A stretch of DNA of 64,000 nt from Mesocentrotus franciscanus (taxonomy: Eukaryota > Echinodermata > Echinoidea > Camarodonta > Strongylocentrotidae). The notes beneath the pieces are model-generated. The model saw only the letters and a list, made by a program, of their open reading frames with translations, was not told the origin of the DNA and did no database searches. The translations under genes and the position numbers were made by a program. Below are positions 13,070 to 26,900 of this stretch, piece after piece. The DNA lies in contig CP137685.1 of the NCBI GenBank assembly GCA_037976565.1, positions 23,701,195 through 23,765,194 of the forward strand, given 5' to 3'. Every line of letters starts with the position of its first letter. The stretch's first letter is position 1.

Positions 13070-13779
13070 TTAAATCAGACATATTTGCGAGATTATATGA
13101 TGACGGGTGATGTACCAAGTAGACAAATCATTCACATCAATAGAGTTCAAAATCCTTTATGTATCTCGAGTCAGATCTTCATGCTACATCATGTTATATG
13201 AAGAATTTCACGTAAAAGAAAACGAAGTTTGAAATTTAGTCCATGACCTTACTATTTATCTTCGGTAAAATTGTAATCATATCACATGATTGCATGTAAA
13301 CAAATTCAGAAAATTCGCACGATATTCTCCACTACAAAATAAATTCACTGACTTCTATCATTTTGTCAATAAAACTACAAGGAACTGAGAATTGTTTCGA
13401 CTAACCGAACACTTATTCAGCGATAGGCCCCCATGTCATTATTTCCGTTGTATGAGAATGTAATCATCATTAGTGATCACAGGGTAAAAAGAAAATCCTG
13501 ATTAGAGTCATAATGAGTTCGATTTTTGTTTTAATGGATGCATATACAAGCAGGTTTGACATTATGAACTCGCACAATCGGACATCATTGTATTGCTCAG
13601 ATAATAAAATAAGCTATCATACTAGACAAAAAATATGTATATAACGAAACCAAAAAAGTAGACAGAAAAATGAAGTTTTTAAAAAGAAAATAACTAATAG
13701 AGAATGAAAGAAAGATGAAAAGAGGGGGAGAAAGAGAAACGTGGAAAAAAGAAAGAAAGGAAGAGCAGAAGCAATGGGA

Positions 13780-13781
13780 AC

Positions 13782-13812
<31 letters not shown>

Positions 13813-13856
13813 TAGTGAGAGGGAGGGAGAGAAAGAGAGAGAGAGGGAGGGAGTGA
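13780..13856. repeat. GA microsatellite
   Basis: A (GA)n tract with GGGA interruptions inside a longer purine-rich stretch (13.68-13.9 kb). Confidence 0.8.
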
Positions 13857-15523
13857 AAGATCGATCAGGAAGAGAGTGAGAAGGAAGGATGGAGAGATAA
13901 AAAAGAGATTTGAAAATAGATAAAATTCACCTTTCTTTATTTTGGGTAAAAAAAAGATGATCACCCGCATTTCAGTATGCGCAATGACTATATACACAAA
14001 TTGAATTTACTCGCAGGTGATAAACCTAAATAATTATCATCTCCCTAGCGTAAAGACGTGTCAGTTGCTATAACACAATGAGACCCCTTAGCCATCAGTT
14101 CTTATCTCCCTCCAGTGTACGCATATCCATTCACCCCAAGAAATTGGCGAACTCCCCCAACATACATCCATTCATTATGCATGGGACTTGCAAGCGGCGC
14201 GCGTCAGCTAGAAGCCCCCAAGAACAGGGCGTGTTCGTAACATTTCGGCGCACTTTATTCCATCTAGATTGTCTTGTCTCCCTCGCAGCTTAAAAAGCAG
14301 AAACTTAATCAGGAAGAGGGGTGATAACGTGGGACAATCGAATCAACTCGCTCAATTGGCTGCTTTTGCACCGAGTTGAGGAGGGATAGTTTGCATAAAA
14401 CTTAACTTACCTCGTTGATTCTTGAGGATGATGCAACACACGGTGGGGACTCGGGGCTGGGTTGTCATACTTGTTTCGTCAAGTTAGAATCAAATTATCG
14501 ACCCATAATTGGTTCCCCTAAGTACGCCTGACGCAGCCCTTTAAAGGGAAAGTCCCCGATTGCCATTGATCTGACTGTCTCTACAACAACATTTAAGCAG
14601 CTTGATCATATCACTATAATTCGATTCTCAGAAGTGTATAGTCGAATCATAAAACGTTTAAGAAGTTGATGATACAGGGCGTCTTCGCATTGTCGTTAAG
14701 AAATGTAGACAAGTATTACCGTCTATCGTAAAGGGTTGAGGTTCATTATTCTTATACTCACAACTAACTATTTGCTACTTTTGTTGTAACCTCTTGCATT
14801 GTCTCTGTCAAAGATTATTTGTGCTGAAAAGCTCAGAACTTTTTGTTGTCCTTTTAATCTTGAATCCTAAATCATATAACATTAATTTTTCTATTTGAAC
14901 TGTTGTCATTGTGGAATGACTGAACTGGACTGAAATTTTGACTAAAGCTGAAACGAAATATCAGTAGCCGTTGACTTTTATGCTTGACGTTCAAGTTCTA
15001 TTTTATTTCAAAATTCGGTAGAAATTCGTCAGAATTGGTAATATGATTTAAAGCAATATGTCGGATAGATTAACCCACGCTCCTGGTTCCGTTTTTGATG
15101 ATTATTGGGCAAGCGCCTCACAAACAGGTCAGACTAAAAGAGATTAGCATTGTCATTTAATTTAATTTAATTTCATTTCATTCATTTTATGTGGGGCCGG
15201 GGGTGGTTGGTTGTGGTTTTTCATTTTTATAATTGTTCATTTTGCCGGATTTCCAGAAAGAAAAAAAAATTGATATACAAAATAAGCTGCTGTTTACGAT
15301 TGTTCAAAGAAAGAGACGGAAAATAGAAAAGTAAAACAACAAATGTTAGTGACGTAACTAGGTTATTACAGGACTTCAAGCAGAATGGAACATGGTTTAA
15401 TGTGTATGACGTAGATCTTATGGCTGTTTTAAAACATGTTAATCAAAATAGTCTTTGAAAGAATTATGTTTTGTTGGTTGATCTCTCTCAATCTCTCATA
15501 ACCCTTTGCCGCTTGATCTCTGC

Positions 15524-15558
15524 CCCCCCCCCCCACACACACCCCCTCTCTCTTTCTT

Positions 15559-15590
<32 letters not shown>

Positions 15591-15592
15591 AT
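15524..15592. repeat. Poly-C, CA and CT simple repeats
   Basis: A run of C, then CA repeats, then CT repeats with CTTT variants. Confidence 0.85.
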
Positions 15593-16451
15593 ATTTCAAA
15601 CATGCCTTCGCGTATGTTCAACAGGTTTTTAGGATTTTGTATAAAAATAACCATTCACGCATAGATAAATTGTTGGCAAAGTAACACTTTTCCTCATCTC
15701 TTTAATTCTCCCCAGCAAGTCGTTCCACTTTGCCGATATCCTTCATTCCAAACTTAATTCTTTTAAATGACATAACAACCTTTATTCAAAACGTCTCGAA
15801 ACACTCACCCGTAATGAAATTACCAACGCGCTTGATGGGAGACTAATGAGTCGGCTATAAAACGTAATAGCGTGTATGAATGTGATTAGCAAATCACTTT
15901 AGTCCAAAGTGACGGTGGAACGCCCGAGAAATGCGTCTAAATAATCAACTTACTCGGGCTCCATTACGGAATACTGCTTTCATTAACAATTATTGACAAG
16001 ACGAGGACCAAAGTGACTAACTAGCTAGACTTGTTGCCTTCAAGTTTTATATATTCTGCTAGCGGAATTAAGTGATTTAAAGTCATTAAAGGTATTTCTC
16101 TTTCCCAGGGATTGCGATGGGGTGTGGACCCTGAATGCCGACGAATGTTGAAGATAACTTGTTTTATAGTTTCTTCCCTTTTTTCTCTCCATGTATTCTT
16201 ATTAAGTATAGGAAACAAACGTTGTCCAATTACGACAAACAACTCGAGTTAAAAAGAAAGAAATAACTTTCGCTTGTATATAAGAGAAAAAATAACAGTT
16301 AATGCTTTAGACTAATTTCTTCACTATATGCCTCCTTTAACTTATTCTGCCGTCATTCTCCATTTAATGTAAACATATACAAGTCACCCATTTTTTTGTC
16401 TGATTATTTGGTATGCGGTGTATATTTCCATTCAATGTCCATGGTCTGTAT

Positions 16452-16649
16452 TTGAGAGAGAGAGAGGGGGAAAAGGAGAGAGAGCGGAATAGAGAGAGAG
16501 AGAGGATGAACATGATAGAAAAAGAGGAATAGGAATGGAAACGAAGAAGAGAGAGAGAGAGGGAGAGAGAGAGAGAGGGGGGAGGAGAGAGCGGAAGAGA
16601 GAGAGAGAGGATGAACATGATAGAAAAAGAGGAATAGGAATGGAAACGA

Positions 16650-16682
<33 letters not shown>

Positions 16683-16842
16683 GGGAGAGAGAGGGGAGGA
16701 GAGAGCGGAAGAGAGAGAGGATGAACATGATAGAAAAAGAGGAATAGGAATGGAAACGAAGAAGAGAAAGAGAGAGAGAGAGATTAAAAAAATGACAGGT
16801 AAAGATTGAGAGAGAGAGGTTGCGAGAAGAGAGTGAAAAACC
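16452..16842. repeat. GA-rich tandem repeat with 54-bp core, 3 copies
   Basis: GA microsatellite in which a nonrepetitive core (GGATGAACATGATAGAAAAA, then GAGGAATAGGAATGGAAAC) recurs three times at about 16504, 16610 and 16718, a period near 107 bp. Confidence 0.85.
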
Positions 16843-19239
16843 TGGGAGGGGGTTCTTATCATCGCTTGGAGACGTTATAAACGTAGTATACACGATGATG
16901 TTTTTTTAAAACACCGTTATTGAGTTATAATAACTCCTTGACCAGAGCAATTCGAGGCGCGAAATAAACTTTGCATGCCAATAATCTTTAGCACTGTGTC
17001 TTAGGGTCGGTCCGGTGAAATAGACACTAACATAACAGTAACACAGTCATCTAATCTTTCGCCGAAAATACTTTTTAAAAGGTGATCTTATTTGTCCCCT
17101 CTTACTTATCACGTACCATCAGTACACAGTCAATCGATTTCACCATGTCCGTAAATGCTCGAAGACAAATACACGTATATAGTTATCCATTTTTTTTAGC
17201 GGAACCCTTTTCCTCCCTCTCCTTCTTTCGGTTCAGGTGAACATCATTCACGCGAAGAAGGAGTTGGGATGACAAATCTTGTCAGTCTCGAGTTCGTAAT
17301 CCGTCTTAACACGCACAAAACAAGATCTGAAGTGATACCAAAACCGCGTAAAAATGAGCCCAGTTCACACCCTAAACGTAACTAGATCCAAATCTCATCT
17401 CCAGAGCTTGAAGGTGGATGAGGGGTAATTGTTCAGGGCGACAAAGTCTCAAATCTCTACACGACGTTCGAATCTACACATCACGTTAATTAACATATGT
17501 GCTACTGTTGTAGGAACAAAAATGATTCTAGTATTATAATAGAAGAATATTGTAATTTTGCTAGTAACTAGTATTGTCATTCCTGAAAAGGTTACTGTTA
17601 AATCATAAATCAAAGTATATGCACAAACAATGCACAACTGGGGTTTAAAGGCGCACAATCCCGCCAGTGTAGTTATCGCTGCTCTAGTCATCGCCATCTT
17701 GGTTCCGAAGAACCGCATGATTCGCATCGGAATCACACACACTAAAAATGCTTGTGTATAATGTAGTACGGCCTGCCTTCGTCAAGCGAGCTGATCGCTG
17801 CCGATCGTGACGTCACGAAAGTGGGCGGAAACAGCAGCCGAATCTGAGAGCCGAACTGCGATTGATATTACTTCGGCACATGTATGCGATAATCGACATT
17901 GTTCGGGCATTCGGAACATGCGATCTGCGTAAGAGCCGTATTCCGTTGGTGTCAATAGGCAGCTAGCACCGTCCGCCAGCGCGTACGTATTTTGAACGCC
18001 CTCTGGAATACGGGGAACGTGCGTCTTTTTAAGCCTTCTACCTGAAAGTGAACTATATAATTGAGTCTAAAATGAAAAGAAACACAGAGAGAAAGAGAGA
18101 ACAAGTCGGTATTATATTTACATGTTTGTAATGCGTTTGCTGAAGTAAATGATTTGGATAGCGTGCGTTTATGAAGAATGTCTTGCTTGTAGTTCGGTTC
18201 ATCAACCAAGTCAGTGACAGGAACATCTCATTCAAAACATTTCAACACTAAAGACCACACTAGAAACAAGGAACGATTTCTAATCACTAGATTTAGATAT
18301 TTGCATTCACCATAATTCTTCATGGAAACAACACATGTATACTACTAACAACAGAACTGAACAGTCTCCTCATTCATTCAGAGGCGGGCACTCTGCATAA
18401 TTTCCAATCTTCTTTATTAATCTAAGATGTAAGATAAAGAATCTGTTTCAAGATCGGAGTCATGAAAAAGAAATACTTCAATAAAACCCCCCAAAAGTTA
18501 GTCCCATATTGACCCGATATCTTGCTTTGCTCAAAACTGCATTCCGGCAACTCGAATTTAAATTAGATATCGAGTATGTACTTTGATATATCTTCGAGGG
18601 CGTGTGTAGTTTTATATATATTAGTCATGTTTTTATAAGCATGGTTTTAGATGTGAAAGGGGCATAAGTAGCTTTCAGCGAAGCTAATCTAATTTGGTAC
18701 TAAACCACTTAATGCCTCGTATAATTCAATATAGTGTACACATTTTCGCTTCGCCAACAAAAGAGGATTAAAAAGGCAAGGCCCCTTGAGGGGAACCAAG
18801 AAAAAAAAGCCCAAGTCTTTTGGTTGTTATTGTTTTTGTTGATTTATTTTGGTTTATTTCTTATATTGAGAAGGGCATGAGATGAAAGTACAGGTAAGAT
18901 AGAATATAAACAAACTGAGAAAGTAAAACAAGTGGTTATTTTCGGGAAAAGAGATTCTGGATTATTATCATTTTGCTGGGAAAATCTATCATTAATCTTG
19001 AATAAATTTGAGAAGATCCAAGATGATATTCACGTGAGTGATTAAAGAAAATGAAAATTGTGAAATTTAAATTTAATGCGTTGATGGAATTAATTTTTGA
19101 ATAAAAGGAGGAAAAAATAAAAGATAAGGCAAGTATAAAAATGAAAAGATTAAGAAAGAAAGAATAAAAGAAAGAATGGCGAGGGAAATGTAAACGTGAA
19201 TAAAAATCAAACGAAAATTGAAGGAAAAGGAAAATTGAA

Positions 19240-19545
19240 AACTAGAAGAAAGAGAATAAAAGGAGAACGAGAAGAAGAGGAGAAGAAGGAGAAGGAGGGC
19301 AAGAACAAGAAAAAGGAGGAGGAAGTAGGAGATGAAGAAGAAGAAGAAAAAGAAGAAGAAGAAGATGATGAGAAGGAGGAAGAAGATGAAAACGAAGAAA
19401 ACAGAGGAGAAAAGGGACAAAAAGAAGAAGGAAAAGGAATAAGGGGATGAAGAAGAAGAAGAAGAAGAAGGAGAAGAAAAAAAGAAGGAGAAGGAGAAAG
19501 GAGAAAGGAGGGAAAGAAGAAGAAGAAGGAGAAGACGATGAAATA
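19240..19545. repeat. Purine tract (GAA/GGA-rich)
   Basis: About 300 bp almost entirely of A and G on the plus strand, with many GAAGAAGAA runs. Lysine/glutamate reading frames are repeat artefacts. Confidence 0.85.
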
Positions 19546-21280
19546 ATAAAAAAAGAATAAAGACCAAGAGAGGGGAGAGCTATGTGCATGTATACGAAAG
19601 CACGCTGACTACAAAGATGTTTTAGACTCCGAGGATATGAAGTCGATTCATACATGGAATCATTCACGATGACAGTAAGTTTGATGGCGATAGAATGTAC
19701 ATGTATAATGTCTTTATAGAAATGATTATCAGATCAATCATAATCATAATCATCATCATCATCATCCGAGAATTAGAGTTTTGAGAAATAAAATCAATGA
19801 CTATAAAAAAGAAAGAAAAAAGAAGTAAATATTCCTAGCAAACATCGCTTTGTTTCAAGTCCAGATATGTTGAAATCTCTTTCCTAGAATATGATCACGT
19901 AAGCAATGGTCAATTTTTATATTTAGAAAATACAAATTCATAAAGCGGAAGACAGACATTGTTTCGTAATTCTTTTATTGAATACAATATAAAGCGGGGG
20001 ATTTGGAAATTATGTAGGTCGGTGTGGTATCCTTTTTTTTTTTTTGGTTCAGTGGAAAATAAGTAAAACCGGGGTCGGCCTGGAAAATGTATTTAATCTG
20101 ACTTAGGTTCGCCTACTTAATGGCGTTATCATAAGAGCGTGCATTTAAACTCATTACCCACTCGGCAGCAATGCACGTCGAGTATTCGTTAATTGGAAGT
20201 CACCACAATGTTTCTTCCCCTATTCTCAGCATTTAAAAAGTCAATTATGAACAATGCAGTGATTTGATTTGCAGGTCCTCAAACCATCACGCGCTGATAA
20301 TGGAATCTGTTCGTACAGTGCACGCGTTGCCTTTGCTTTTCCCTTCAATTCTTCCGCGAGGGGGAAAAAAATCTTTAAAAAAAAAGGCAAACTGAATGCA
20401 ACGACTCATCCGATAATAATGCTTTTATTCCCGACGTACATTTGAGGCTAAATTCAATTATTATTTCTCGTCCGAGTCGATGAGTAGATATAAAACCCGG
20501 ATGAATGGCTAGTAATGGCGTTTTGTTCCTTTTCCCTTTTCCATTCCGCTTACTGGAATAATAATTAAAATCTCTACGCGTCACGCATTATTCCCAATTA
20601 GATCATCTGAGCGTAAAATTAGTCAGGGCGAGCCCATTATCTAATAAAAACAAGATTCTCGAGAATGGGAAAATGTATGAGAGATACTAATTTGATTCTA
20701 ACTGCTTTCAGCCATTCAATAAACACAGCATGTATGTCTATGATATCATTTAGGCGACGTTTGTGAACACCAGATCTGACAAAAATATATTAGTGATATA
20801 CCAGTTGGATTCTTACAAAGATACTAATATTTATTTAAAAAAAACAGTAAGTGGAGAGGTTGGACGTTATCACATTTGAGAAATTAGGATTTGGTATGTG
20901 AAAATAACGACAGTGTACAAATTTAATAGAATTAGTACGCATGGACATGGTATCATTTTCAGGCCTGAATTTTGTGGTTAGCAATACCATTTTTGGCTTC
21001 AGTTTTAAAACACACTTTTAGCTGTATAAGAAGTTGGTTTGATTTTAGAAAGACACTGAAGTGCAATTTGCGACGACCGATGGGGCCCATGAGAATTAAT
21101 TATTGTTGCTACATGACTGCAGGTGTGTTTGATTAAATATTTACTGTTTATCATTTACATCTTTAATATCACTATGAAAAATAGTTGGGCTTGCAAGCGG
21201 AGCTTTAATGACATGAGTGGCAAAATGCTCACAATTTAAGAACAAACGAGAACCAAAAGCGTGTATTTTTTCTGATTTAA

Positions 21281-21468
21281 AGCCCCACTGCACTACTTGT
21301 AGCTACTTACTCCCTCTATGTAGAAAATAATGCCTAAGCGGTGCCCGTTGGTCCCCCATGATCCTCTTTTTCTTATGTTAATTGAGAGCTGAGTTGATGA
21401 GATAACCACCTGTCAGTGACCACACTGGGTGGTCTAATCCCTTCTGGCCAAACTAGTGCAGACGGGCT
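21281..21468 (+). mobile_element. TTAA-flanked MITE, family A, copy 2
   Basis: Full-length 188-bp copy with TTAA at 21277-21280 and 21469-21472. It is highly similar to copies 1 and 3 along its whole length. Confidence 0.85.
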
Positions 21469-22845
21469 TTAAAACTGATCAATATGAGCTTCGGTTGAAA
21501 CAGAAAATGTTAAAATGCACTTTTGAAATTGTCATACATGTTTTAACATGCATGGAAATCAATAAAACAATATGTTGAATAAGCATGTGAATAACATGAT
21601 ATTGAAAAAATAAGATATCTGGACGATTCAGTTTAATAAATGAGTGCATCAACTGATCAAACGAACAAACAAACAAATAAACAAACAAACAAACAAACAA
21701 ATAGACAAGCCCCCCCCCCCCCGCAACAACTGAGACATCTTTTTACAGAGATACTGACATTAAACAAATAATGGTTGTCATTTTATCACATTCCTAACAG
21801 AAAATATATAAAGATAAATGCAATCTTAAATCAGTATTTCTATTAACAAGCCCGATTCATGTTTGATTTAATGATGATAAAACTAAATGTTTCGACACAG
21901 CTCGGTATAGTTAATGATTATATTAAACAACTTTCTCGAGTGATTTTCTTCATCCACATTTCCGAATATATACTTGATAAATTCTAGAACAAAAAAACGT
22001 TTTCTTGACATCTCTGTGAAAAAAATATGACATGAGTTATAAAAACAGTTTTAAAGGGTGGTTGTAATAACAAGTCAGGATCTATACATTGGCTAGCAAT
22101 CCACACTTTTGTCGCATTCTTTCATTAAATAATTTTAAGGCTAAACTTGCTCATGCAAAATACGAATCAATTAATGACAACATTTGTTGATCCGATATTC
22201 AAAACGTAAAAATATTCAACTTTAGTTATTCACGGAGCTTATAATTAGCTAGCGGCTTTTAAAGAGAGGCCGTGCGATGCACTCTTATATCAGTGCCCTT
22301 TACACTGAACATGTATTAGTAAACAAGTCAGGTTGCTTAGAGGAAGTTCGAATTTTATAATACACTTATAATCTAATAAAAGGTTTTAGGATGACAATTT
22401 CTATCTTGTCTATCAGAATAAATGTATTTTTTCCAAAAGAAAATCATTATGACCACCCACCCCGATAGTTCGTCCTATTATCAGAAAATATACTCCTCAG
22501 TCTATATGACTGTAACAAATATTGTATTATAGGCTCCACTAAACCATGATTATTAGAACGTTATATTGCACGAAAATAATTACATTTATCCTCACAAGAA
22601 TCGCTAGTCCTTCATTTCTAAGAGATCTCATTTCATGATTTTGATTCTTATTCGTCACACGGTTTAGTGATCAGTTACTTTTAAACAGTCTTATAAACAC
22701 CAACGGACGAATCAGAAAAGGAAAATCCACAACCTTGTATTATAGCATAATCGTTATGAGCTTACTCTCTTGCCTTCTAATCGTATCTTAGTGTAATTAC
22801 TGGAATGCTTATGTTATCTACGTATACGTGTCACGCCAAATTTAA

Positions 22846-23034
22846 AGCCCCACTGCAATACTTGTAGCTACTTGCTCCCTCTATATAGAAAAACAATGCC
22901 TAGGCGGTGCCCGTTGGTCCCCCATGATCCTCTTTTTCTTATGTTAATTGAGAGCTGAGTTGATGAGATAACCACCTGTCAGTGACCACGCTGAGAGGTA
23001 TAATCCCTGCTGGTCAAACTAGTGCAGACATGCT
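22846..23034 (+). mobile_element. TTAA-flanked MITE, family A, copy 3
   Basis: Full-length 189-bp copy with TTAA at 22842-22845 and 23035-23038, only 1.4 kb from copy 2 and in the same orientation. Confidence 0.85.
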
Positions 23035-23184
23035 TTAAATCAAGGGTATTTTTTTCTCTCATTCTCCCTGATTAACTGAAAAATATAAGATGACTGTTTC
23101 TTCCTAATCATATCCCATCAGTAAGTGAATAATATTTAGAAATATTCAGTTTAATTCGCTGTAAAGGTCAAGATTTATCCTTGA

Positions 23185-23190
23185 TTTATT
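23185..23190 (-). terminator. Candidate polyadenylation signal of the FAXDC2-like gene
   Basis: AATAAA on the minus strand lies about 720 bases past the stop codon. Another AATAAA overlaps the stop codon itself (23914-23919). Use of the distal one would put the GA/CT tract at 23.7-23.9 kb in the 3' untranslated region. Confidence 0.25.
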
Positions 23191-23711
23191 TTTCTCAGTA
23201 TATAGAACATTCACAGTACAATAATAAGACACTTTGCAGACGAGAAGGAAGTAATTAACTGTAAAAAGCTGGCATAATTAAAAGTCTATAAGGACACCTG
23301 TATGATGGAAGCACGATCTTTAAAAAAATAAAAAATAAAAAATAATCATAGCACATTGCTTAGTGAACGCATAATACTGACATGGTCTCTATGCCTCTTA
23401 GAACACCACTGTAATAATGCCACACACAGTTTCCTTCTTTCTCTTTTTCCCTACTTATCTTTATCCATTCTAATATACATATTCATTTGATCATGGCAGT
23501 GTATAGTACTATATCATTGATATTTTTAAAAGTAGCACAAAAGTATAAAATTAGTTTTACGAATACATTGACAAGATTTCCCTTTGCCTTCGTATTAGAT
23601 GGGCAAATGGTTGACATTCTCTATGACTAGGCCTATGCATGGTGAAGAAGGAAATGGGCAAAATCAGAGAAGGAAGAGAACGAAAAAGAGGGGATGGATA
23701 GGAAGGGGGAA

Positions 23712-23715
<4 letters not shown>

Positions 23716-23742
<27 letters not shown>

Positions 23743-23852
23743 AGAAGAAGAAGAATAAGAAGAAGAGAGAGAGAGAGAGAGAGAAGGAGAGAGAAAGAAG
23801 GAGAGAGAGAGAAGTAGAGAAAGAGGGGAAGGGGAAGGGGGCGAGGAGGGAG

Positions 23853-23893
<41 letters not shown>
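23716..23893. repeat. GA microsatellite next to the FAXDC2-like stop codon
   Basis: (GA)n and GAAGAA runs ending 18 bp before the end of the coding sequence. It would be a CT tract in the 3' untranslated region of the minus-strand transcript. Confidence 0.85.
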
Positions 23894-23910
23894 TGGGGGG
23901 AAACGGTTTA

Positions 23911-26900
23911 TCATTTATTTTTATCGGTGATTCTGGCTTCTGATGTTTCTTGTATGGGGGCGCCCTTTCCGCCGAATGTTATTTCCGAGTAGAATCTGTT
24001 GTTTTTACGCAGTGTGCCATGAAGCTTATCAAATACCATCGTATTCACTCCAAAATTGCAATGGAAGTACCTACAAAGAAAAAAAAATACATATTTACTC
24101 AGTTCATGGGCCTTGGAAAGAATCATTATCTTATTAAACGAACATTGACACGTCAGTTTCGCTTCTGGTAGATAAGGATTTTGACTAATGGCTGAAAATC
24201 TTACATAATTAAATAATCATTACCTATGATGATCGTCATGGAAGATGACACTTGGTTGCCATGGTAACATCGAGTGTAGATCGATGCCTGAATGAGATAG
24301 GATGCCGTGATATACTCCATACACCAACCAGCAGAGGTAAACACCTAGGAAAATAAGATAATGATAATAATGATAATGATATTAATAGTAACATTTATAT
24401 GGCGCTTAATAATAACGTTTCTCAGCGCTGTACTATTATTACCCCGGCATTAGCCGAGCTACCCTGATAAGGCGCTGAGGCATCCGAGGAAATTCTTCCT
24501 AGCGGGTACCCATTTACCCTACCTGAGTGGAGAGTGGCAAATCTAGATTAATGCCTTGCCAAAGGACACTAGTGCCGCGGCGGGACTCAACCGTGAAGCA
24601 TGTGATCCTGTGACGTATCCACTAGACCATAACACCTCTATTATTAAAATGAATTATAATTCTTTTATGCCACACGGTATACAATATAAATAGAGATTCT
24701 ACGTACATGGGGTTGAGGCGATTGTAATGGTATATTTCCCGATGGTTGCATGCCCCCGGACCCGTGGCGTAGCGTGAATCCACCCGTTCAGTGGGCACTT
24801 GAACGACTGGGTTGGGGGGGGGGCAGTGGTCTAACTCGCTAAAGGAAATGCGAATTTACAAGGCTACTGATTAGGGGAATTAGGGGCGAGTCCAGGCATC
24901 TTCTTCCCTCATCCCTTAATCCTTCTCTCTTTCCCTTTCTGTCGATCTTCCTCCACTGCCGCACGGAAAATAGACTTTTGGAGAGGCTGAAAGCGATGGA
25001 GACATTTGAAATACATCACAATATATGTACTACAATAAAAAATTCTTCCTAAGATAGCCCCAGAGCAGAGGCGGTACCCGAAAGTGCCCCTTTAACTTTG
25101 TAAGAAGTGCCCCCTTTTACTTTGACAAGTGCCCCTATTAATTTGTAAAAGTGCCCTTTTTCCTTTTCACGTCTGAAAAGCGCCGCTTTTATTTTGACAC
25201 GTGCCCCTTTTCCTTCGACAAGTTTCCATATTCCTTTGCAATAAGTGTCCATTTTCTATTCTCATAAGTGCCCTTTTTAATCTCTAGTAAGTGCCCCATT
25301 TCAGGTACGAGATGTGCACCTTTTCATTTTGTATAAACGCCCCCTTCACCCCTGATAATGGCCCTATTCAAATCTGAAAGGTGTCCCTTTTACTTTGACA
25401 AGTGCCCCTGTTCCTTTGTAAGAAGTGCCCCTTCCCCTTTTAATAACTACCCCCTTTTAAACTCGGATAAGCGCACCTTATATTTTTACATGTGCCCCTT
25501 TTCCCTTCTAATAAGTGCCCCTTTTCCTAATGATAAGTGCCCCCATAAAAAAGAGAGCCCCTTCCCCTTATCATAAATGCCCCTTTTCATCTCTGGTAAA
25601 TGACCCTTTTCAGGTACGAGAAGTTACTCCTTTTCACTTCAGATAAATGCCCCCTTCACCTACGATAAATGCCCCTATTAAAATCTTTTCTTTCAACTAA
25701 TGCACATTTTCCTTTATCATAAGTGCCCCTTTTCATATCTGGTCAGTTCCCCTTTTCAGGTGCGATAAGTGTCCCTTTTCACCTCTGATAATTTCCTTTT
25801 AACAATGATACGTGCCCCTTTTCCTTTCTAACAAGGGACCTATCCCCTTTTCATAAATGCCCCTTTTCACCTCTTATAAATGCCCCTATCAAAATCTGAT
25901 GGGTGCCCCTTTTCCGTCGACAAATGACCAATTCCTATTCTCATAAGTGCCCTTTGTACTTTGACACGTGCTCCTTTTCTTTTCTGATAAGTGTCCCCTT
26001 TTCCCTTCATCATTAAACACGCCCCTAATTTCAAGCGACTAAGAGCAATTTCCCTCAAAGCTCGCTCGCTACGCTTGGTCGAATTTATAGAATGATATAA
26101 TTATGTTACTTATCATAGGTCTTTTCAGTCTTCCGTTATGAGATGTGTTTATAACCCCATCAGGATGGGGTTTTGTCTTTTTTATAAGATGTAATTAATT
26201 TGTTCGCACTGCGACCTCTCAAATCTTTTAATTTTCCCTCGCTTGCTCGCAAATTAATTTTCAGACCATCACATCCGACTGCAAAGTATGATACTTTATA
26301 AGCAATATCTTCTATGGCGTATAAAGAGAAACAAATACTGAAATCATCCCTGATAATGTAATCACAATGTATAGGGGTATGTACCAATGTCTAAAAACTT
26401 GAATATTTTCGCTTTGAGATCTCCATTTTTAGGTGCCCTTTTTTCCAGAATGTGCCCTTTTTTGCCCGTCTTGGTGCCCCCCCCCACTTTGGAAGTCGCT
26501 CGGCCGCCCCTGCCCCAGATAGCACACAGTTACGACCAATCAAAAGCTACAGTGAATCGCACACTCTCAAGAATTAGCCAATCTGAGGTCAAGGTATCAA
26601 TACTTGATCGTAAAATGGTACATTCTGATTGACTAAATCTGGAACGTCATGATCACGCAATAGAGATGATTACCTGCGTGTAACGGGACCAGGAAGATGG
26701 GTATCTCGAGGAGAAACTGGAAGATAATGAATTCATATGGATGCATGGCAGCAGCTGACCAGGGTGTAGGAGCTTTGAAGCGATGATGAAGCTTGTGATA
26801 ACGACGATAAAAGATCGGATAATGCATCATTCGATGGGTGTAATAGGTCGATGCCTCGTTGTAAGCATAAAAGCCAGGGATGGACAGAAAAAAGTAGACC

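Larger units (their letters stand above)
10647..21276. other. Intergenic, no gene seen
   Basis: Noncoding DNA between the 10-kb transposon nest and the TTAA MITE at 21.3 kb. A 45-bp sequence (ATCTCCCTAGCGTAAA and flanks) occurs twice, near 12295-12340 and 14025-14072. The stretch at 11310-11345 resembles a LINE 3' tail on the minus strand, but weakly. A GC-richer stretch at about 17.7-18.0 kb has no coding match. Confidence 0.6.

Noticed and set aside
17449..17742. A 97-codon reading frame on the minus strand in a GC-richer stretch
   Set aside because: No recognisable family, no splice partners, and the composition is that of surrounding noncoding DNA.
25049..26058. Repetitive KGALVKVK-like frames as a repetitive protein
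   Set aside because: They arise from the 24-bp minisatellite inside a transposon and are broken by frequent stops.
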